Numbered from the stretch's first letter, positions 7,976 to 17,860 are shown. The stretch is 64,000 nt of DNA from CAZSWS01 sp964610765 (GCA_964610765.1 CAZSWS010000005.1:1-64000), one strand, 5' to 3'. The notes: generated by a model not told the origin, from the sequence alone. Made by a program: numbers and translations.

Positions 7976-10432
7976 TTACCTAAACACATCCATATTAAAT
8001 ACCATACGAAGACCTACACTTTCGTAGTTGAACTTAAGAAACGAACAATGTACTCCTAGAGATAACATGTGGAATAAGTCAACAGAATATCCCAGTTCAG
8101 TATAATTCTTCATCGTAGGTGTATATAGATATTTCAAGTGGAGCCCTTCGTTAAAGAGCTTACCTTGCAAAAAAGGAAGTCTTTTAAACAAGATGTATTT
8201 ACTGTTATAATTTATATGACTATACACCCAATATTTATTTGTGGAAGCCTGATAAGGATCAAGCAACATAAACGAATACAAAGGGGATTTAGTAGCTGCC
8301 CAAACATTGCCGGTTGTATTTATATGTTTATAATCGGCAAAGTTCATTCGACTCCTATCTCCTAAATAGCCACCTGCATTAATCAAATAACTAAATGAGC
8401 TAAAGGGATTAAGCCTCACTCTATGATTAATTTGTCCTTGTAATCTTCTGAATCTACTGTTTTCTGAACTTACTGATGAAAAACCTTCGTCATAAAACAT
8501 TGTAATTGTTGGATACTTTGTATGCCGGTATCTTTTTCTTCCTTCATAGATAGAATAGTAATATTCTGGTGTGTAAGTAAAGCCAACCGAATACGAAAGC
8601 AAATCATTATATTCCATATCTTGAAGGTTTTCTTTTATCTTACTGCCTGAACCAAAAAAACGATAACGGGTGTTATTAGTAAGTGCCGAACGATCTGCGG
8701 CTTTAAGGATTGTAATTAATTGAAGTCCATTAGTCAAATCAATAGCGTTTCTCAGATGAAAATATTTATTCCGATACAACATACGGTGGTTTTCACCATA
8801 AAACAATGTACTGAAAGCATCGTCTGGTAGAGCTGTTCCAGATGGACTAAAATCGGCTGAAACATCACCCGCTGAAACAATTAAATGCCCTAAACGCATT
8901 GGAGCATATTTCAGTTCAAGCGTAGCTGACCAAACCAGGTTTTTTCTTGCAGTCGTATAATATAGTTCCGGAGTAAAAACAAGTTTGTTTGATTGATTTA
9001 GCTTTGCTGATAATTCGAACTTCTGCCCTAAGGAAAACCCATCTACAAAACTATAGTCTTTCAATGCCCCTATGATTCCACCATATTTAAATTCAAACCG
9101 CGTAGAATCGCCACCTATTCTTCCTCCGGTCACCAAGTCAAAAGGTTCAAAAGTAGCATTTGTATACGTCTTACGAACAGAGTCAACACGTCCTTGAATG
9201 GAATCTTTGACTACATAGCTTTGTTTTTCTCTATCGTTAAGAGGTGTGTTTCGTATTTCTGCCCAAAATAGAGAATCTCGTTGGGTTGACAAAGAATCTG
9301 TCTTTACCAAATAATTCTTATCATACATTTTAATCTCTAAGCTTTTGGGCTTTTTGGCTTCCTTTATTTCTTTCTCTATCGATTCAGCAGACTCATTAAC
9401 TATAATTTCGTTGTATTTGATAGATGCATAATAATTAAAATACCCCTCAACCCCCATGAGTTTACCATGCAACTTGTTACTATAAGTAGTGGGCAAATAA
9501 ACTTTATCACTCAACAAATCATAGGTTATAGTAAACTGTTGTTTGATTCCATACATATTTCCGGTTAAATCAGCATATCGAATATCCCATGAATTATCTG
9601 CAATATATAAATCTCCTTCAAGCAACTCAGGATCTTTCATCTTAGGTATCACCTTGATTTTGTTGATATACTCACCATCTTCTTCCAAATATCCTTCATA
9701 TCTAAAACGGTAAAAAGTAAAAGCTTGGGGATTTAAAGGAGATATCAAGCCGGAAAAACGAGGAAGATAAAGAGAGCTTATGATAAAGCGCATAGCATCT
9801 TTCGGGTCAAAGTCATCAGGCGCACTACTCGAAAAAGCTTTAACTGTTTGTTCGTAGCTATCTGGTGACCTAAATTTGATGGTACTATACGACTCCTGAA
9901 TAAACAGATTCCCTTTAAAATCTGACATCTTCATACCATCTACTGATGAAAGTTTGTCTACAATTTTACTAACACTCACGAGCTCAAGATCTCCTTTGAT
10001 ATAACAATCAGCTTCATAAGCGTTGACTAAGCGTTGATGGTAGGGAGCTTTTTCAATGGCTTTCCGCATAATTGAATAGGCTCGATCTTCTTTATTATTA
10101 GTGACAACAACTTCCTTTAACTCTATTGGTTTTTCAGTTAAAACAATCGACCGATATAATTTCTCATTCGGTTTTATCTGTATGGTTTCAGAAAAGCTTT
10201 CATGACCTAAGCAGCGATATTCCACATTATACACACCCTCTTTCAGTGTTGTTTGGAAAGCTCCCTGCAAATTACAAGCGATACCTTGGTTGGCTTCGAC
10301 AATAAATACAGTACTCCCTGCTATTGGTTCTGATTTATGATTAGTAACGCGACCAGAAAAATTCTGAGAGGATAACGGATGTATAAGTAGTAAGAAAAGA
10401 AAAAGAAAAGCTTCTTTATATCTATTGTCCAT
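7976..10432 (-). CDS. DUF5686 outer-membrane protein with carboxypeptidase-like regulatory domain
   Basis: An 818-residue protein common in Bacteroidetes. A signal peptide (about 1-22, ending HPLSSQ) precedes a CarboxypepD_reg-like beta domain (about 23-110, FSGRVTNHKSEPIAGSTVF). The long DUF5686 region follows and ends in amphipathic strands typical of an outer-membrane beta-barrel, with a terminal aromatic residue (VFR end). I chose the ATG at 10432; an in-frame start at 10528 would bury the signal peptide. Function is unknown in the family. It stands alone between convergent M23 and the topA terminator. Confidence 0.85.
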   Translation of the reverse strand: MDNRYKEAFLFLFLLLIHPLSSQNFSGRVTNHKSEPIAGSTVFIVEANQGIACNLQGAFQTTLKEGVYNVEYRCLGHESFSETIQIKPNEKLYRSIVLTEKPIELKEVVVTNNKEDRAYSIMRKAIEKAPYHQRLVNAYEADCYIKGDLELVSVSKIVDKLSSVDGMKMSDFKGNLFIQESYSTIKFRSPDSYEQTVKAFSSSAPDDFDPKDAMRFIISSLYLPRFSGLISPLNPQAFTFYRFRYEGYLEEDGEYINKIKVIPKMKDPELLEGDLYIADNSWDIRYADLTGNMYGIKQQFTITYDLLSDKVYLPTTYSNKLHGKLMGVEGYFNYYASIKYNEIIVNESAESIEKEIKEAKKPKSLEIKMYDKNYLVKTDSLSTQRDSLFWAEIRNTPLNDREKQSYVVKDSIQGRVDSVRKTYTNATFEPFDLVTGGRIGGDSTRFEFKYGGIIGALKDYSFVDGFSLGQKFELSAKLNQSNKLVFTPELYYTTARKNLVWSATLELKYAPMRLGHLIVSAGDVSADFSPSGTALPDDAFSTLFYGENHRMLYRNKYFHLRNAIDLTNGLQLITILKAADRSALTNNTRYRFFGSGSKIKENLQDMEYNDLLSYSVGFTYTPEYYYSIYEGRKRYRHTKYPTITMFYDEGFSSVSSENSRFRRLQGQINHRVRLNPFSSFSYLINAGGYLGDRSRMNFADYKHINTTGNVWAATKSPLYSFMLLDPYQASTNKYWVYSHINYNSKYILFKRLPFLQGKLFNEGLHLKYLYTPTMKNYTELGYSVDLFHMLSLGVHCSFLKFNYESVGLRMVFNMDVFR

Positions 10433-10540
10433 AACTAGTTTTATTAAATACCATATCATCCGATATAAAGCGGACTTGTTTTTTCCCGAGTAAATATAGT
10501 TCAAAAGGTAAAACAAACGACAAGTCATCCATCATTTCAC

Positions 10541-10573
10541 AAAAAAAGAGGAAGAAACGCCGCTTCCCCCTCT
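10541..10573 (-). terminator. terminator of topA
   Basis: On the minus strand AGAGG..GAAG pairs with CTTCCTCT (arms at 10563-10573 and 10547-10554, two extra C residues bulged) and is followed by seven T residues (10547 down to 10541). It lies about 55 bases after the topA stop. Confidence 0.75.
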
Positions 10574-10627
10574 CTACATTTATCATGTTTATCCATCTTC
10601 CAGATGAAAACTTTGCTCTTTCGCCTC

Positions 10628-12967
10628 TTACTTCTTTTTAGTGGTACGTTTACGAGTTGTTTTCTCAGGTGTTGCAGCAATAATCTCACGCACTTCTTCA
10701 AGTGTTAATGAAGCAGCCTCTTTTCCTTTAGGAATGCGATAATTCTTTTTATTGAATGCAATATAAGGCCCATAACGCCCATTTAATACTTCTAGTCCTG
10801 GCTCTTCCTCAAATGACTTAATGAAACGTTCTTTTTCTTTCTTGCGCTTATCTTCAATAAGCTCAATTGATTCTTCTACGTTAATAGTCATAGGATTTAA
10901 TTCCTTAGGTATGGAAACAAATTTACCATCATGACGGATGAATGGTCCAAAACGTCCAATAGCTGCAACAATTTCTTTTCCTTCATACTCTCCGACTGTT
11001 CTAGGCAAATCAAATAGCTTCAGAGCCTCTTCCAGTGTGATTGTTTCTATGGATTGCCCTTTCAGTAAAGAAGCAAACTGGGGTTTCTCACCTTTTTTAC
11101 CATCTTCTGTTGTTGCCTGTCCAATTTGAACAACCGGTCCATATCGACCTATCTTAACAAATACCGGCTTATTGCTTTTAGGGTCTGTTCCCAACAGACG
11201 CTCACCTACTTTATGTTCGGTTTTAATAGCAGAAGTCGCTTCAACTATAGGATGAAACATTTTATAGAATGAGTCTATTGCTTTAGTCCAAGATAATTTA
11301 CCTTCAGCAATCACGTCAAATTCTTTTTCAACATTAGCTGTGAAGTTATAATCTAATATCTGAGGGAAATATTCAATCAAAAAGTCATTAACCACCGAGC
11401 CTATATCAGTAGGCATCAGCTTATTCCGATCAGCACCGGCTATTTCAGATTTCTGCTGGTTTTTAATCTTATTGTCTTTAAGTGTCAATACTTGGTAGTC
11501 TCGCTTAACGCCTTCTTTATCTCCTTTCACTACATACTCTCTATTTTGAATCGTCTGTATAGTAGGTGCATACGTAGAAGGACGGCCAATACCTAGTTCT
11601 TCCATCCTTCGCACCAGACTGGCTTCTGTATAACGTGGTGGACGTTGTGAAAATCGCTCGGTAGCAGTAATCTCTTTCAAATTAAGAGCGTCATTCACAC
11701 TCACTGGAGGAAGCAATGATTCTCCTTGCTCCTTTTCTCCCTCATCATCTGATCCTTCAAGGTATACATGTAGGAATCCGTCAAAGACAATTACCTCGCC
11801 TACAGCTTGGAATTTTTCTTTCACTCCCTCAGCAACTATAGTAATAGTAGTTCGCTCCAATTGAGCATCAGCCATCTGACAGGCTATTGTACGTTTATAG
11901 ATAAGGTCATACAGCTTTTTCTCTTGAGCCGATGCCGTTATCTCTGTTTGGTTCATATAGGTTGGACGGATGGCCTCGTGAGCTTCTTGAGCTCCTTTGC
12001 TTTTTGTATGATAGCGGCGAAACTTATAGTAATCCTCACCGTATGTTTTTTGTATTTCTTCTTTGGTAGTTCCAAGAGCCAAGTCACTCAAATTAACTGA
12101 GTCAGTACGCATATAGGTAATAAATCCTGCTTCATAAAGTCGTTGTGCCAACATCATGGTTTGAGATACAGAATAACCTAATTTACGAGAAGCTTCCTGC
12201 TGCAAAGTAGAGGTAGTAAAAGGCGGAGCAGGGCTTTTCTTCAAAGGCTTCTTGCTTATATCATCAATTCGGAATTGAGCATTCTTGCATGATTCTAAAA
12301 AGGCAAGAGCTTCTTCTTCAGTCTTTAATCGTTTGGCTAATTCTGCTTTTAAAACAGTGGTTCCGTCAGGAAGTATAAATAATGCGATAACACGAAAACT
12401 AGCTTCTGAAGTGAAGTTATTTATTTCACGTTCTCGTTCTACAATTAAACGAACAGCTACCGATTGTACGCGTCCTGCTGAAAGAGCCGGCTTTATTTTC
12501 CTCCACAATACAGGTGAAAGTTCAAAACCAACAATGCGGTCTAATATTCGACGAGCTTGCTGCGCATCAACTAGATGTGTATCAATATCTCGAGGATTCT
12601 CAATAGCATTTTGAATAGCGGATTTCGTTATCTCATGAAAAACAATACGCTTGGTATTTTCAGGCTTTAAGTCCAACACTTCAAAAAGATGCCATGCAAT
12701 AGCCTCTCCTTCACGGTCCTCATCCGATGCTAGTAAAATACTATCTGCTTTCTTAGCTGCACTTTTCAGTTCACTTACCAGCTTCTTTTTATCTGCCGGG
12801 ACTGCATATTCAGGTTTGTAGTTATTGTCGATATCAATACTAAACTCTTTTGATTTCAAGTCACGAATGTGTCCATAGCTTGATAAGACTTTAAAGTCAT
12901 CACCTAAAAACTTCCCTATCGTTTTAGCCTTGGCGGGCGACTCTACTATAACCAGTTTCTTTTGCAT
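10628..12967 (-). CDS. topA: DNA topoisomerase I
   Basis: Type IA topoisomerase relaxing negative supercoils. The 779 residues start with the TOPRIM domain (VIVESPAKAKTIGKFLG; the acidic DEDREGEAIAWH motif near residue 105). The catalytic core contains the active-site region YEAGFITYMRTDS (tyrosine near 285). Three C-terminal modules with GRYGP / GRFGPF repeats lie at about 600-770, followed by a basic KKTTRKRTTKKK-type tail. The modules are of the cysteine-poor Bacteroidetes type without classical zinc fingers. Start at MQKKLVIVESP is unambiguous. Monocistronic with promoter and terminator visible. Confidence 0.97.
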   Translation of the reverse strand: MQKKLVIVESPAKAKTIGKFLGDDFKVLSSYGHIRDLKSKEFSIDIDNNYKPEYAVPADKKKLVSELKSAAKKADSILLASDEDREGEAIAWHLFEVLDLKPENTKRIVFHEITKSAIQNAIENPRDIDTHLVDAQQARRILDRIVGFELSPVLWRKIKPALSAGRVQSVAVRLIVEREREINNFTSEASFRVIALFILPDGTTVLKAELAKRLKTEEEALAFLESCKNAQFRIDDISKKPLKKSPAPPFTTSTLQQEASRKLGYSVSQTMMLAQRLYEAGFITYMRTDSVNLSDLALGTTKEEIQKTYGEDYYKFRRYHTKSKGAQEAHEAIRPTYMNQTEITASAQEKKLYDLIYKRTIACQMADAQLERTTITIVAEGVKEKFQAVGEVIVFDGFLHVYLEGSDDEGEKEQGESLLPPVSVNDALNLKEITATERFSQRPPRYTEASLVRRMEELGIGRPSTYAPTIQTIQNREYVVKGDKEGVKRDYQVLTLKDNKIKNQQKSEIAGADRNKLMPTDIGSVVNDFLIEYFPQILDYNFTANVEKEFDVIAEGKLSWTKAIDSFYKMFHPIVEATSAIKTEHKVGERLLGTDPKSNKPVFVKIGRYGPVVQIGQATTEDGKKGEKPQFASLLKGQSIETITLEEALKLFDLPRTVGEYEGKEIVAAIGRFGPFIRHDGKFVSIPKELNPMTINVEESIELIEDKRKKEKERFIKSFEEEPGLEVLNGRYGPYIAFNKKNYRIPKGKEAASLTLEEVREIIAATPEKTTRKRTTKKK

Positions 12968-12998
12968 AAATTAACGTATTCTTCATTCAAACCGAGTG

Positions 12999-13006
12999 CA
13001 AAAGTA
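12999..13006 (-). promoter_or_regulatory. -7 box of the topA promoter
   Basis: TACTTTTG on the minus strand (13006 to 12999) fits TAnnTTTG and lies 32 bases before the topA ATG. No convincing -33 box is seen. The rest of 13007-13300 carries only AT-rich sequence and a small 7-bp hairpin at 13206-13227. Confidence 0.5.
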
Positions 13007-13303
13007 TATATTTTTTTGCATCACAGCCTATTAAATTAATAAAACAAATTTTCTTTCACCATCTTCCTATGCCTTTGTCTATATAGAATAGCTTTTCATT
13101 CATTAATCTTATACATGAGAAGTGTATCTAATCAAAAGATTTGTCTAATGAATCGCATCACTTTTTGATATAAAAGATTTTCCAAACATATCATAAATCA
13201 AAGAAGCTTTATTGTATTCTATAAAGCAGGTACATCCTTTTCACAATAGTTGTAGCAACATATATAAGCACCTAATGATAAAAACAACATTAGGTAGTTA
13301 TAC

Positions 13304-13330
13304 AAAAAAAGCAACCGAATCTTCGATTGC
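13304..13330 (-). terminator. intrinsic terminator of tRNA-fMet
   Basis: On the minus strand GCAATCGAA pairs with TTCGGTTGC (nine pairs, one U-G) around a 2-base loop, followed at once by seven T residues (13310 to 13304). It begins 11 bases after the tRNA. Confidence 0.85.
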
Positions 13331-13340
13331 CTTTTCTTAG

Positions 13341-13412
<72 letters not shown>

Positions 13413-13428
13413 ATATGTTTAACGACTG

Positions 13429-13459
13429 CAAAGGTAGGAATTATATTTTCATAAACAAA
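13429..13459 (-). promoter_or_regulatory. promoter of tRNA-fMet
   Basis: Textbook Bacteroidetes promoter: TTTG (13459 to 13456), a 19-base spacer, then TACCTTTG (13436 to 13429) on the minus strand. It ends 16 bases before the tRNA 5' end. Confidence 0.8.
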
Positions 13460-13545
13460 ATTTCAGTAAGTTTTTTTGCTTTCACTTGGAGTGGATTGTG
13501 TTTTTTCTGTATTTTCGCACAGTTTTAATTGATTTGTGCAAGATT

Positions 13546-14142
13546 ATGTCTTTAACTGTATCTAAAACCCGAGATATGCTAGTCGATGTAGCCAGGCAAT
13601 TATTTGCCCGTTTAGGATTCGACAACACCACTATGAATGATATAGCTCAAGCTTCTAAAAAAGGAAGAAGAACGGTCTATACCTATTTCAGAAGCAAGGA
13701 TGAAATCTATTCAGCAGTCATAGAAACTGAAATAGAAAAGCTGATTGCAACACTACATGAAGTTTCGACAAAAGAAATGCCTGCCGATGAAAAACTAATG
13801 GATTTCTTTCATGCTAGACAAAATGCAGTAAAATCAATTGTATTCAGAAATGGCACACTAAGAGCCAAGTTTTTCCGAGATATATGGCGTGTAGAAAAGG
13901 TGCGCAAAAGTTTTGATAAGAAAGAGACGGAAATCATCAAAGAAATTTTAGAAGATGGAGTTTCTGAAGGAATCTTTCAAGTACCCAGTACAGAAATCAC
14001 AGCCACCATCTTACACCACGCTCTAAAAGGACTGGAAGTGCCATACATTAGAGGTAGAATAGCCAATTCTGTAACAAGACAATATGAGTATAATGAGAAC
14101 CTAATCAATTTAATATATAACGGTATTAAGATAAACAAATAA
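13546..14142 (+). CDS. TetR/AcrR-family transcriptional regulator
   Basis: A 198-residue regulator. The N-terminal helix-turn-helix is clear: FARLGFDNTTMNDIAQASKKG, then TVYTYFRSKDEIYSAVI at about residues 20-60. The variable ligand domain follows. I chose ATG 13546 (MSLTVSKTRD) because the in-frame ATG at 13486 adds a hydrophobic stretch foreign to the family. The stop is two bases before the FabH-like gene, so it heads a three-gene operon with fabG and probably controls it in response to an acyl-type or related ligand (inference from context). Confidence 0.88.
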   Translation: MSLTVSKTRDMLVDVARQLFARLGFDNTTMNDIAQASKKGRRTVYTYFRSKDEIYSAVIETEIEKLIATLHEVSTKEMPADEKLMDFFHARQNAVKSIVFRNGTLRAKFFRDIWRVEKVRKSFDKKETEIIKEILEDGVSEGIFQVPSTEITATILHHALKGLEVPYIRGRIANSVTRQYEYNENLINLIYNGIKINK

Positions 14143-14144
14143 GC

Positions 14145-15089
14145 ATGTATATAAACGCTTGCGGGTATTATATCCCAGAAGATAGAGTACCCAATGAATA
14201 CTTTTTAAACTTAAACGGCTTAACTGATGAGTGGATTACCCAGCGTACTGGCATAAAAACACGATCAAAGGCTCGAAAAAATGAAAATGTAACCACAATG
14301 AGTTTAGAGGCATTAAAGAATGCCCTTCCCACCCTACCTTATGATATCAAAGAAGTAGATTTGCTTATAGCTGCCTCCTACTCACCTTATGATACAGTAG
14401 GTACCACAGCCCATGTTGTCCAACAAATTTATGATATTCCTGATGCTAAAGCTTTTGCTATGTCATCAGCATGCTCTTCATTTGAAAATGCGTTGGAAAT
14501 TGCCGAAGCTTTTTTCATATCTGGTAAGGCTACCAAAGCATTGATTCTTTCTGCTGATATGAACTCTGCTTATGCCAATGAAACTGATCCAAAAGCCGGA
14601 CATTTATGGGGTGATGCTGCCGCAGTATTTTTTGTATCAAAAGAATCCTGTGCTGAGGATGAACCCGAAGTAATAGACATCATGACGGAAGCTCTCGGAC
14701 ACATAGGGAAAGGACCTTATGGTGTCATGCTAAAACCTTATGATGGAGGTATTGAAATGCCTGATGGAAAAAACGTATTTATTCAAGCTTGTAAATACAT
14801 GCCTAAAAGCGTAGAGTATTTACTGGATAAAAACAATTTGACTTGGGATAACCTTAGTTACTTTATAGGTCATCAAGCCAATATGCGTATACTTAAAAAT
14901 ATAGCTGACCAATTGGATTTACCTCATGAGAAACTTCTACACAACATAGAAGAGTTGGGAAATACCGGGTCTGTTAGTTCAGCATTAGTCTATGCACAAA
15001 ATAAATCTCTCTTTAAAAAAGGAGACCTTGTAGCTATCACCGTATTTGGGGGTGGATACTCAACCGGTGCTTGCCTAATCAAGCATTAA
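14145..15089 (+). CDS. 3-oxoacyl-ACP synthase III family protein (FabH-like)
   Basis: A 314-residue condensing enzyme of the KAS III type, which starts acyl chains from acyl-CoA and malonyl-ACP. The catalytic triad is intact: C110 in SSACSSFENA, H243 in GHQANMR and N273 in GNTGSVS. The N-terminal GYYIPEDRVPN and the terminal VTIFGGGYSTG-like glycine motif also fit. It lies between a TetR regulator and fabG, not in a general fatty acid cluster with acpP or fabF, so it may serve a specialised or regulated lipid pathway. Because housekeeping FabH often exists elsewhere, I leave the symbol empty. Confidence 0.9.
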   Translation: MYINACGYYIPEDRVPNEYFLNLNGLTDEWITQRTGIKTRSKARKNENVTTMSLEALKNALPTLPYDIKEVDLLIAASYSPYDTVGTTAHVVQQIYDIPDAKAFAMSSACSSFENALEIAEAFFISGKATKALILSADMNSAYANETDPKAGHLWGDAAAVFFVSKESCAEDEPEVIDIMTEALGHIGKGPYGVMLKPYDGGIEMPDGKNVFIQACKYMPKSVEYLLDKNNLTWDNLSYFIGHQANMRILKNIADQLDLPHEKLLHNIEELGNTGSVSSALVYAQNKSLFKKGDLVAITVFGGGYSTGACLIKH

Positions 15090-15133
15090 ACCGAAAACAA
15101 TTTGTTAGTGATAAAACATAAATAACTATTGAA

Positions 15134-15880
15134 ATGAAATTATTAGAAGGAAAAGTAGCCGTTGTAACCGGAGCAGCTCGTGGAATTGGAAAAGCAATTG
15201 CACTAAAATTTGCTTCCGAAGGTGCTCATGTAGCATTTACGGATTTAGTTATCAATGAAATCGGCTTAGAAACCGAAAAAGAAATAGCAGCCTTAGGTGT
15301 GAAAGCAAAAGGCTATGCCTCTAACGCAGCCAACTTCGAGGAGACTCATCAAGTTATCAATGAGATAGCTAAAGACTTTGGTCGCATCGATATTCTTGTA
15401 AACAATGCGGGCATCACCAAAGACGGATTACTTATGCGTATGACTGAAGATCAATGGGATGCAGTAATTACTGTAAACCTTAAATCGGCTTTCAACTTCA
15501 CCCATGCAGTTACACCTATCATGATGAAACAAAAAGTTGGTAGTATTATCAATATGGCTTCAGTAGTGGGCGTTTCCGGAAATGCCGGACAAGCAAACTA
15601 TTCTGCTTCTAAGGCAGGAATGATTGGACTTGCTAAAAGCACCGCCAAAGAACTAGGTTCTAGAAATATTCGTGCTAATGCTATTGCTCCCGGATTTATC
15701 ATCACAGACATGACAGCCGTCCTATCTGAGGAAGTTAAAAAAGAATGGGCAAAACAGATACCACTACGTCGGGGTGGAACTCCGGAAGATGTGGCTAACA
15801 CAGCTGTATTCTTGGCTTCTGATCTTTCATCTTATGTTACCGGACAAGTCATTCACTGTTGTGGTGGCATGAATATGTAA
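15134..15880 (+). CDS. fabG: 3-oxoacyl-[ACP] reductase
   Basis: A 248-residue short-chain dehydrogenase that reduces 3-oxoacyl-ACP with NADPH. The nucleotide loop TGAARGIG is at residues 12-19 and NNAG at 90-93. The catalytic S143, Y156 and K160 are all present (YSASK). The segments FNFTHAV and the C-terminal GQVIHCCGGMNM match FabG. It is the last gene of the tetR-fabH-fabG operon, 44 bases after the FabH-like gene, and is followed by an intrinsic terminator. Confidence 0.93.
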   Translation: MKLLEGKVAVVTGAARGIGKAIALKFASEGAHVAFTDLVINEIGLETEKEIAALGVKAKGYASNAANFEETHQVINEIAKDFGRIDILVNNAGITKDGLLMRMTEDQWDAVITVNLKSAFNFTHAVTPIMMKQKVGSIINMASVVGVSGNAGQANYSASKAGMIGLAKSTAKELGSRNIRANAIAPGFIITDMTAVLSEEVKKEWAKQIPLRRGGTPEDVANTAVFLASDLSSYVTGQVIHCCGGMNM

Positions 15881-15909
15881 TCAGACTCAAGTTATATATT
15901 TATATACAA

Positions 15910-15963
15910 AAGGTTAGCAGGTCGAATCGGTTCACATGAATCATTCAGGCTGCTAACCTTTTT
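15910..15963 (+). terminator. terminator of the tetR-fabH-fabG operon
   Basis: AAGGTTAGCAG (15910-15920) pairs with CTGCTAACCTT (15950-15960), and T residues follow. The 29-base loop can fold further. Confidence 0.75.
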
Positions 15964-15975
15964 AAATACATTCAA

Positions 15976-16665
15976 ATGAAAGTCATATACGAAGACAACC
16001 ATTTAATAGGGGTAAATAAAAACTCTCATGAAATTGTTCAGGGAGACAAGACTGGCGACAAGCCTCTTTCTGAAATGGTAAAAGAGTGGATTAAAGAAAA
16101 ATATGCCAAGCCTGGCAACGTATTTGTCGGAGTTACCCATCGGTTAGACCGTCCAACCTCCGGAATTGTACTATTTGCTAAAACTGGCAAAGCACTTTCT
16201 CGCATGAATGAATTGTTTAGAAAGGGGGAAGTAAAAAAAACATATTGGGCGATTGTTAGCAAACTTCCTGACGAAAAAGAAGGTACCCTCACCCACTGGA
16301 TGATTAAAAATGAAAAGCAAAATAAAAGCTATGCATACGACAAAGAAACTCCTCTTGCTAAGCGAGCTGTTTTACACTACAAAGTAATCGCCTCTTCTGA
16401 CAACTATTATTTGCTTGAGATAGATATGGAAACAGGAAGGCATCATCAAATCAGAAGTCAGCTTGCCACAATAGGTTGTCCCATTAAGGGAGATCTCAAA
16501 TATGGAGCTAAGCGTTCAAATCCGGATGGAGGCATTAGTCTTCTAGCCCGTTCTGTTGAGTTCATACATCCGGTTTCTAAACAAACTGTCCACATCGTTG
16601 CTGATGTACCGGAAGATAATCTATGGCAGTTCTTAGAAGAACAAACACAAAGCCCAAGTAACTGA
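15976..16665 (+). CDS. RluA-family RNA pseudouridine synthase
   Basis: A 229-residue pseudouridine synthase. The catalytic motif HRLDRPTSGIVLFAKT (aspartate near residue 59) is the RluA/RluC/RluD active site. The C-terminal GRHHQIRSQLA and SLLARSVEFIHPV segments are also family hallmarks. There is no N-terminal S4 domain, so it resembles the short RluA-like enzymes; the modified uridine cannot be named. It lies just past the fabG terminator and ends at a bidirectional hairpin shared with prs. Confidence 0.9.
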   Translation: MKVIYEDNHLIGVNKNSHEIVQGDKTGDKPLSEMVKEWIKEKYAKPGNVFVGVTHRLDRPTSGIVLFAKTGKALSRMNELFRKGEVKKTYWAIVSKLPDEKEGTLTHWMIKNEKQNKSYAYDKETPLAKRAVLHYKVIASSDNYYLLEIDMETGRHHQIRSQLATIGCPIKGDLKYGAKRSNPDGGISLLARSVEFIHPVSKQTVHIVADVPEDNLWQFLEEQTQSPSN

Positions 16666-16700
16666 TTACTTCTTTGCACCATATCCTCACAAATCCATAT

Positions 16701-16748
16701 AAAAAAGAAGCCGGAGTTGAATAGTCGTTCAACTCCGGCTTCTTTTTT
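16701..16748. terminator. bidirectional terminator between the pseudouridine synthase gene and prs
   Basis: A 21-bp perfect stem, arms 16701-16721 and 16728-16748 with a 6-base loop. It is GC-rich in the middle, with A6/T6 at the outer ends, so both strands get a U tract. Confidence 0.9.
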
Positions 16749-16767
16749 ATATAAGTATTTTCTCTGA

Positions 16768-17703
16768 TCAAATCACGTACAAAGAGCTGATAGATTCATC
16801 ATGACATACTCTGCGAATTGCTTCAGCAAACAAATCGGCAACAGAAAGCATTTTAACCTTTTCACATTTCTTCGTATAAGGTATAGAGTCTGTGAATATA
16901 ATTTCTGCCAATGCAGACTGGTCAATCAATTGCGAAGCCGGGTCAGACATTACGGCATGACTAGCGATAGCACGCACTGAACGAGCTCCATTAGCCATCA
17001 TAAGATCTGCTGCACGGGTTATTGTTCCTGCGGTATCTACAATATCGTCAACTAGTAATACATCCATGTCTTGCACATCACCAATTATGCGCATTTCATC
17101 TACTTCATTCGCACGTAAGCGAGATTTATGACAAATGACCATTGGAACTCCTAAGTATTTCGAATAGGAGTTAGCACGTTTTGTTCCTCCCACATCCGGC
17201 GTAGCTATCACTAGGTTATCCAATGGCAATGAAGACTTTATATACTCTAAAAAGACAGATGAAGCATACAAGTGGTCAACTGGCACATCAAAAAATCCTT
17301 GAATCTGATCAGCATGTAGATCCATCGTAATTAGTCTGTCAATACCAGCCACTCCAAGTATATCAGCAATTAGCTTAGCACCAATAGAAACACGGGGTTT
17401 GTCCTTACGGTCTTGACGTGCCCAACCAAAATAAGGGATAGCGGCAACTATAGAGTGAGCGGATGCACGTTTTGCTGCATCAATCATCAATAAAAGTTCC
17501 ATCAAGTTATCAGAAGAAGGAAACGTAGACTGTACTAAAAAAACATCTCTTCCACGGATAGATTCCTCATAAGAAACTGAGAATTCTCCATCTGCAAAGT
17601 TCTGAATATTCATTTGTCCAAGTTCACAACCAAGACTATGACAAATTTTGTCTGCTAAATAACGGGAGTTACTTCCGGAGAAAACTAAATAGGGAGTTCG
17701 CAT
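16768..17703 (-). CDS. prs: ribose-phosphate pyrophosphokinase
   Basis: PRPP synthetase, forming PRPP from ribose 5-phosphate and ATP for nucleotide, His and Trp synthesis. The 311 residues carry FSGSNSRYLADKI at the start, the ATP-binding RQDRKDKPR loop and the PRPP-binding DDIVDTAGT motif (about 214-222). IPYFGWARQDRK replaces the usual IPYYGYARQDRK. Length and order are normal. Neighbours: convergent pseudouridine synthase, rpe upstream on the same strand but separated by about 160 bases with its own -7 box. Confidence 0.96.
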   Translation of the reverse strand: MRTPYLVFSGSNSRYLADKICHSLGCELGQMNIQNFADGEFSVSYEESIRGRDVFLVQSTFPSSDNLMELLLMIDAAKRASAHSIVAAIPYFGWARQDRKDKPRVSIGAKLIADILGVAGIDRLITMDLHADQIQGFFDVPVDHLYASSVFLEYIKSSLPLDNLVIATPDVGGTKRANSYSKYLGVPMVICHKSRLRANEVDEMRIIGDVQDMDVLLVDDIVDTAGTITRAADLMMANGARSVRAIASHAVMSDPASQLIDQSALAEIIFTDSIPYTKKCEKVKMLSVADLFAEAIRRVCHDESISSLYVI

Positions 17704-17753
17704 ACTAATTAAAATATTGAATTATACATTGAGTGAGCTATCGTATTGCAGCA

Positions 17754-17761
17754 CAAAAGTA
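17754..17761 (-). promoter_or_regulatory. -7 box of the prs promoter
   Basis: TACTTTTG on the minus strand (17761 to 17754), about 50 bases before the prs ATG. The adjoining bases repeat AACTTTTG. No good -33 box. Confidence 0.5.
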
Positions 17762-17860
17762 CAAAAGTTATCCTAATTAAAATATTTTTATACAAACAAA
17801 TAGACAAGACAAAAGATACAGAAAGTAAGTTGCATCAACATGATTCTGCTTTATTCCTAA

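Noticed and set aside
13206..13227. Small hairpin upstream of the topA promoter
   Set aside because: Only seven pairs with no T tract and no gene to terminate; probably chance in AT-rich DNA.
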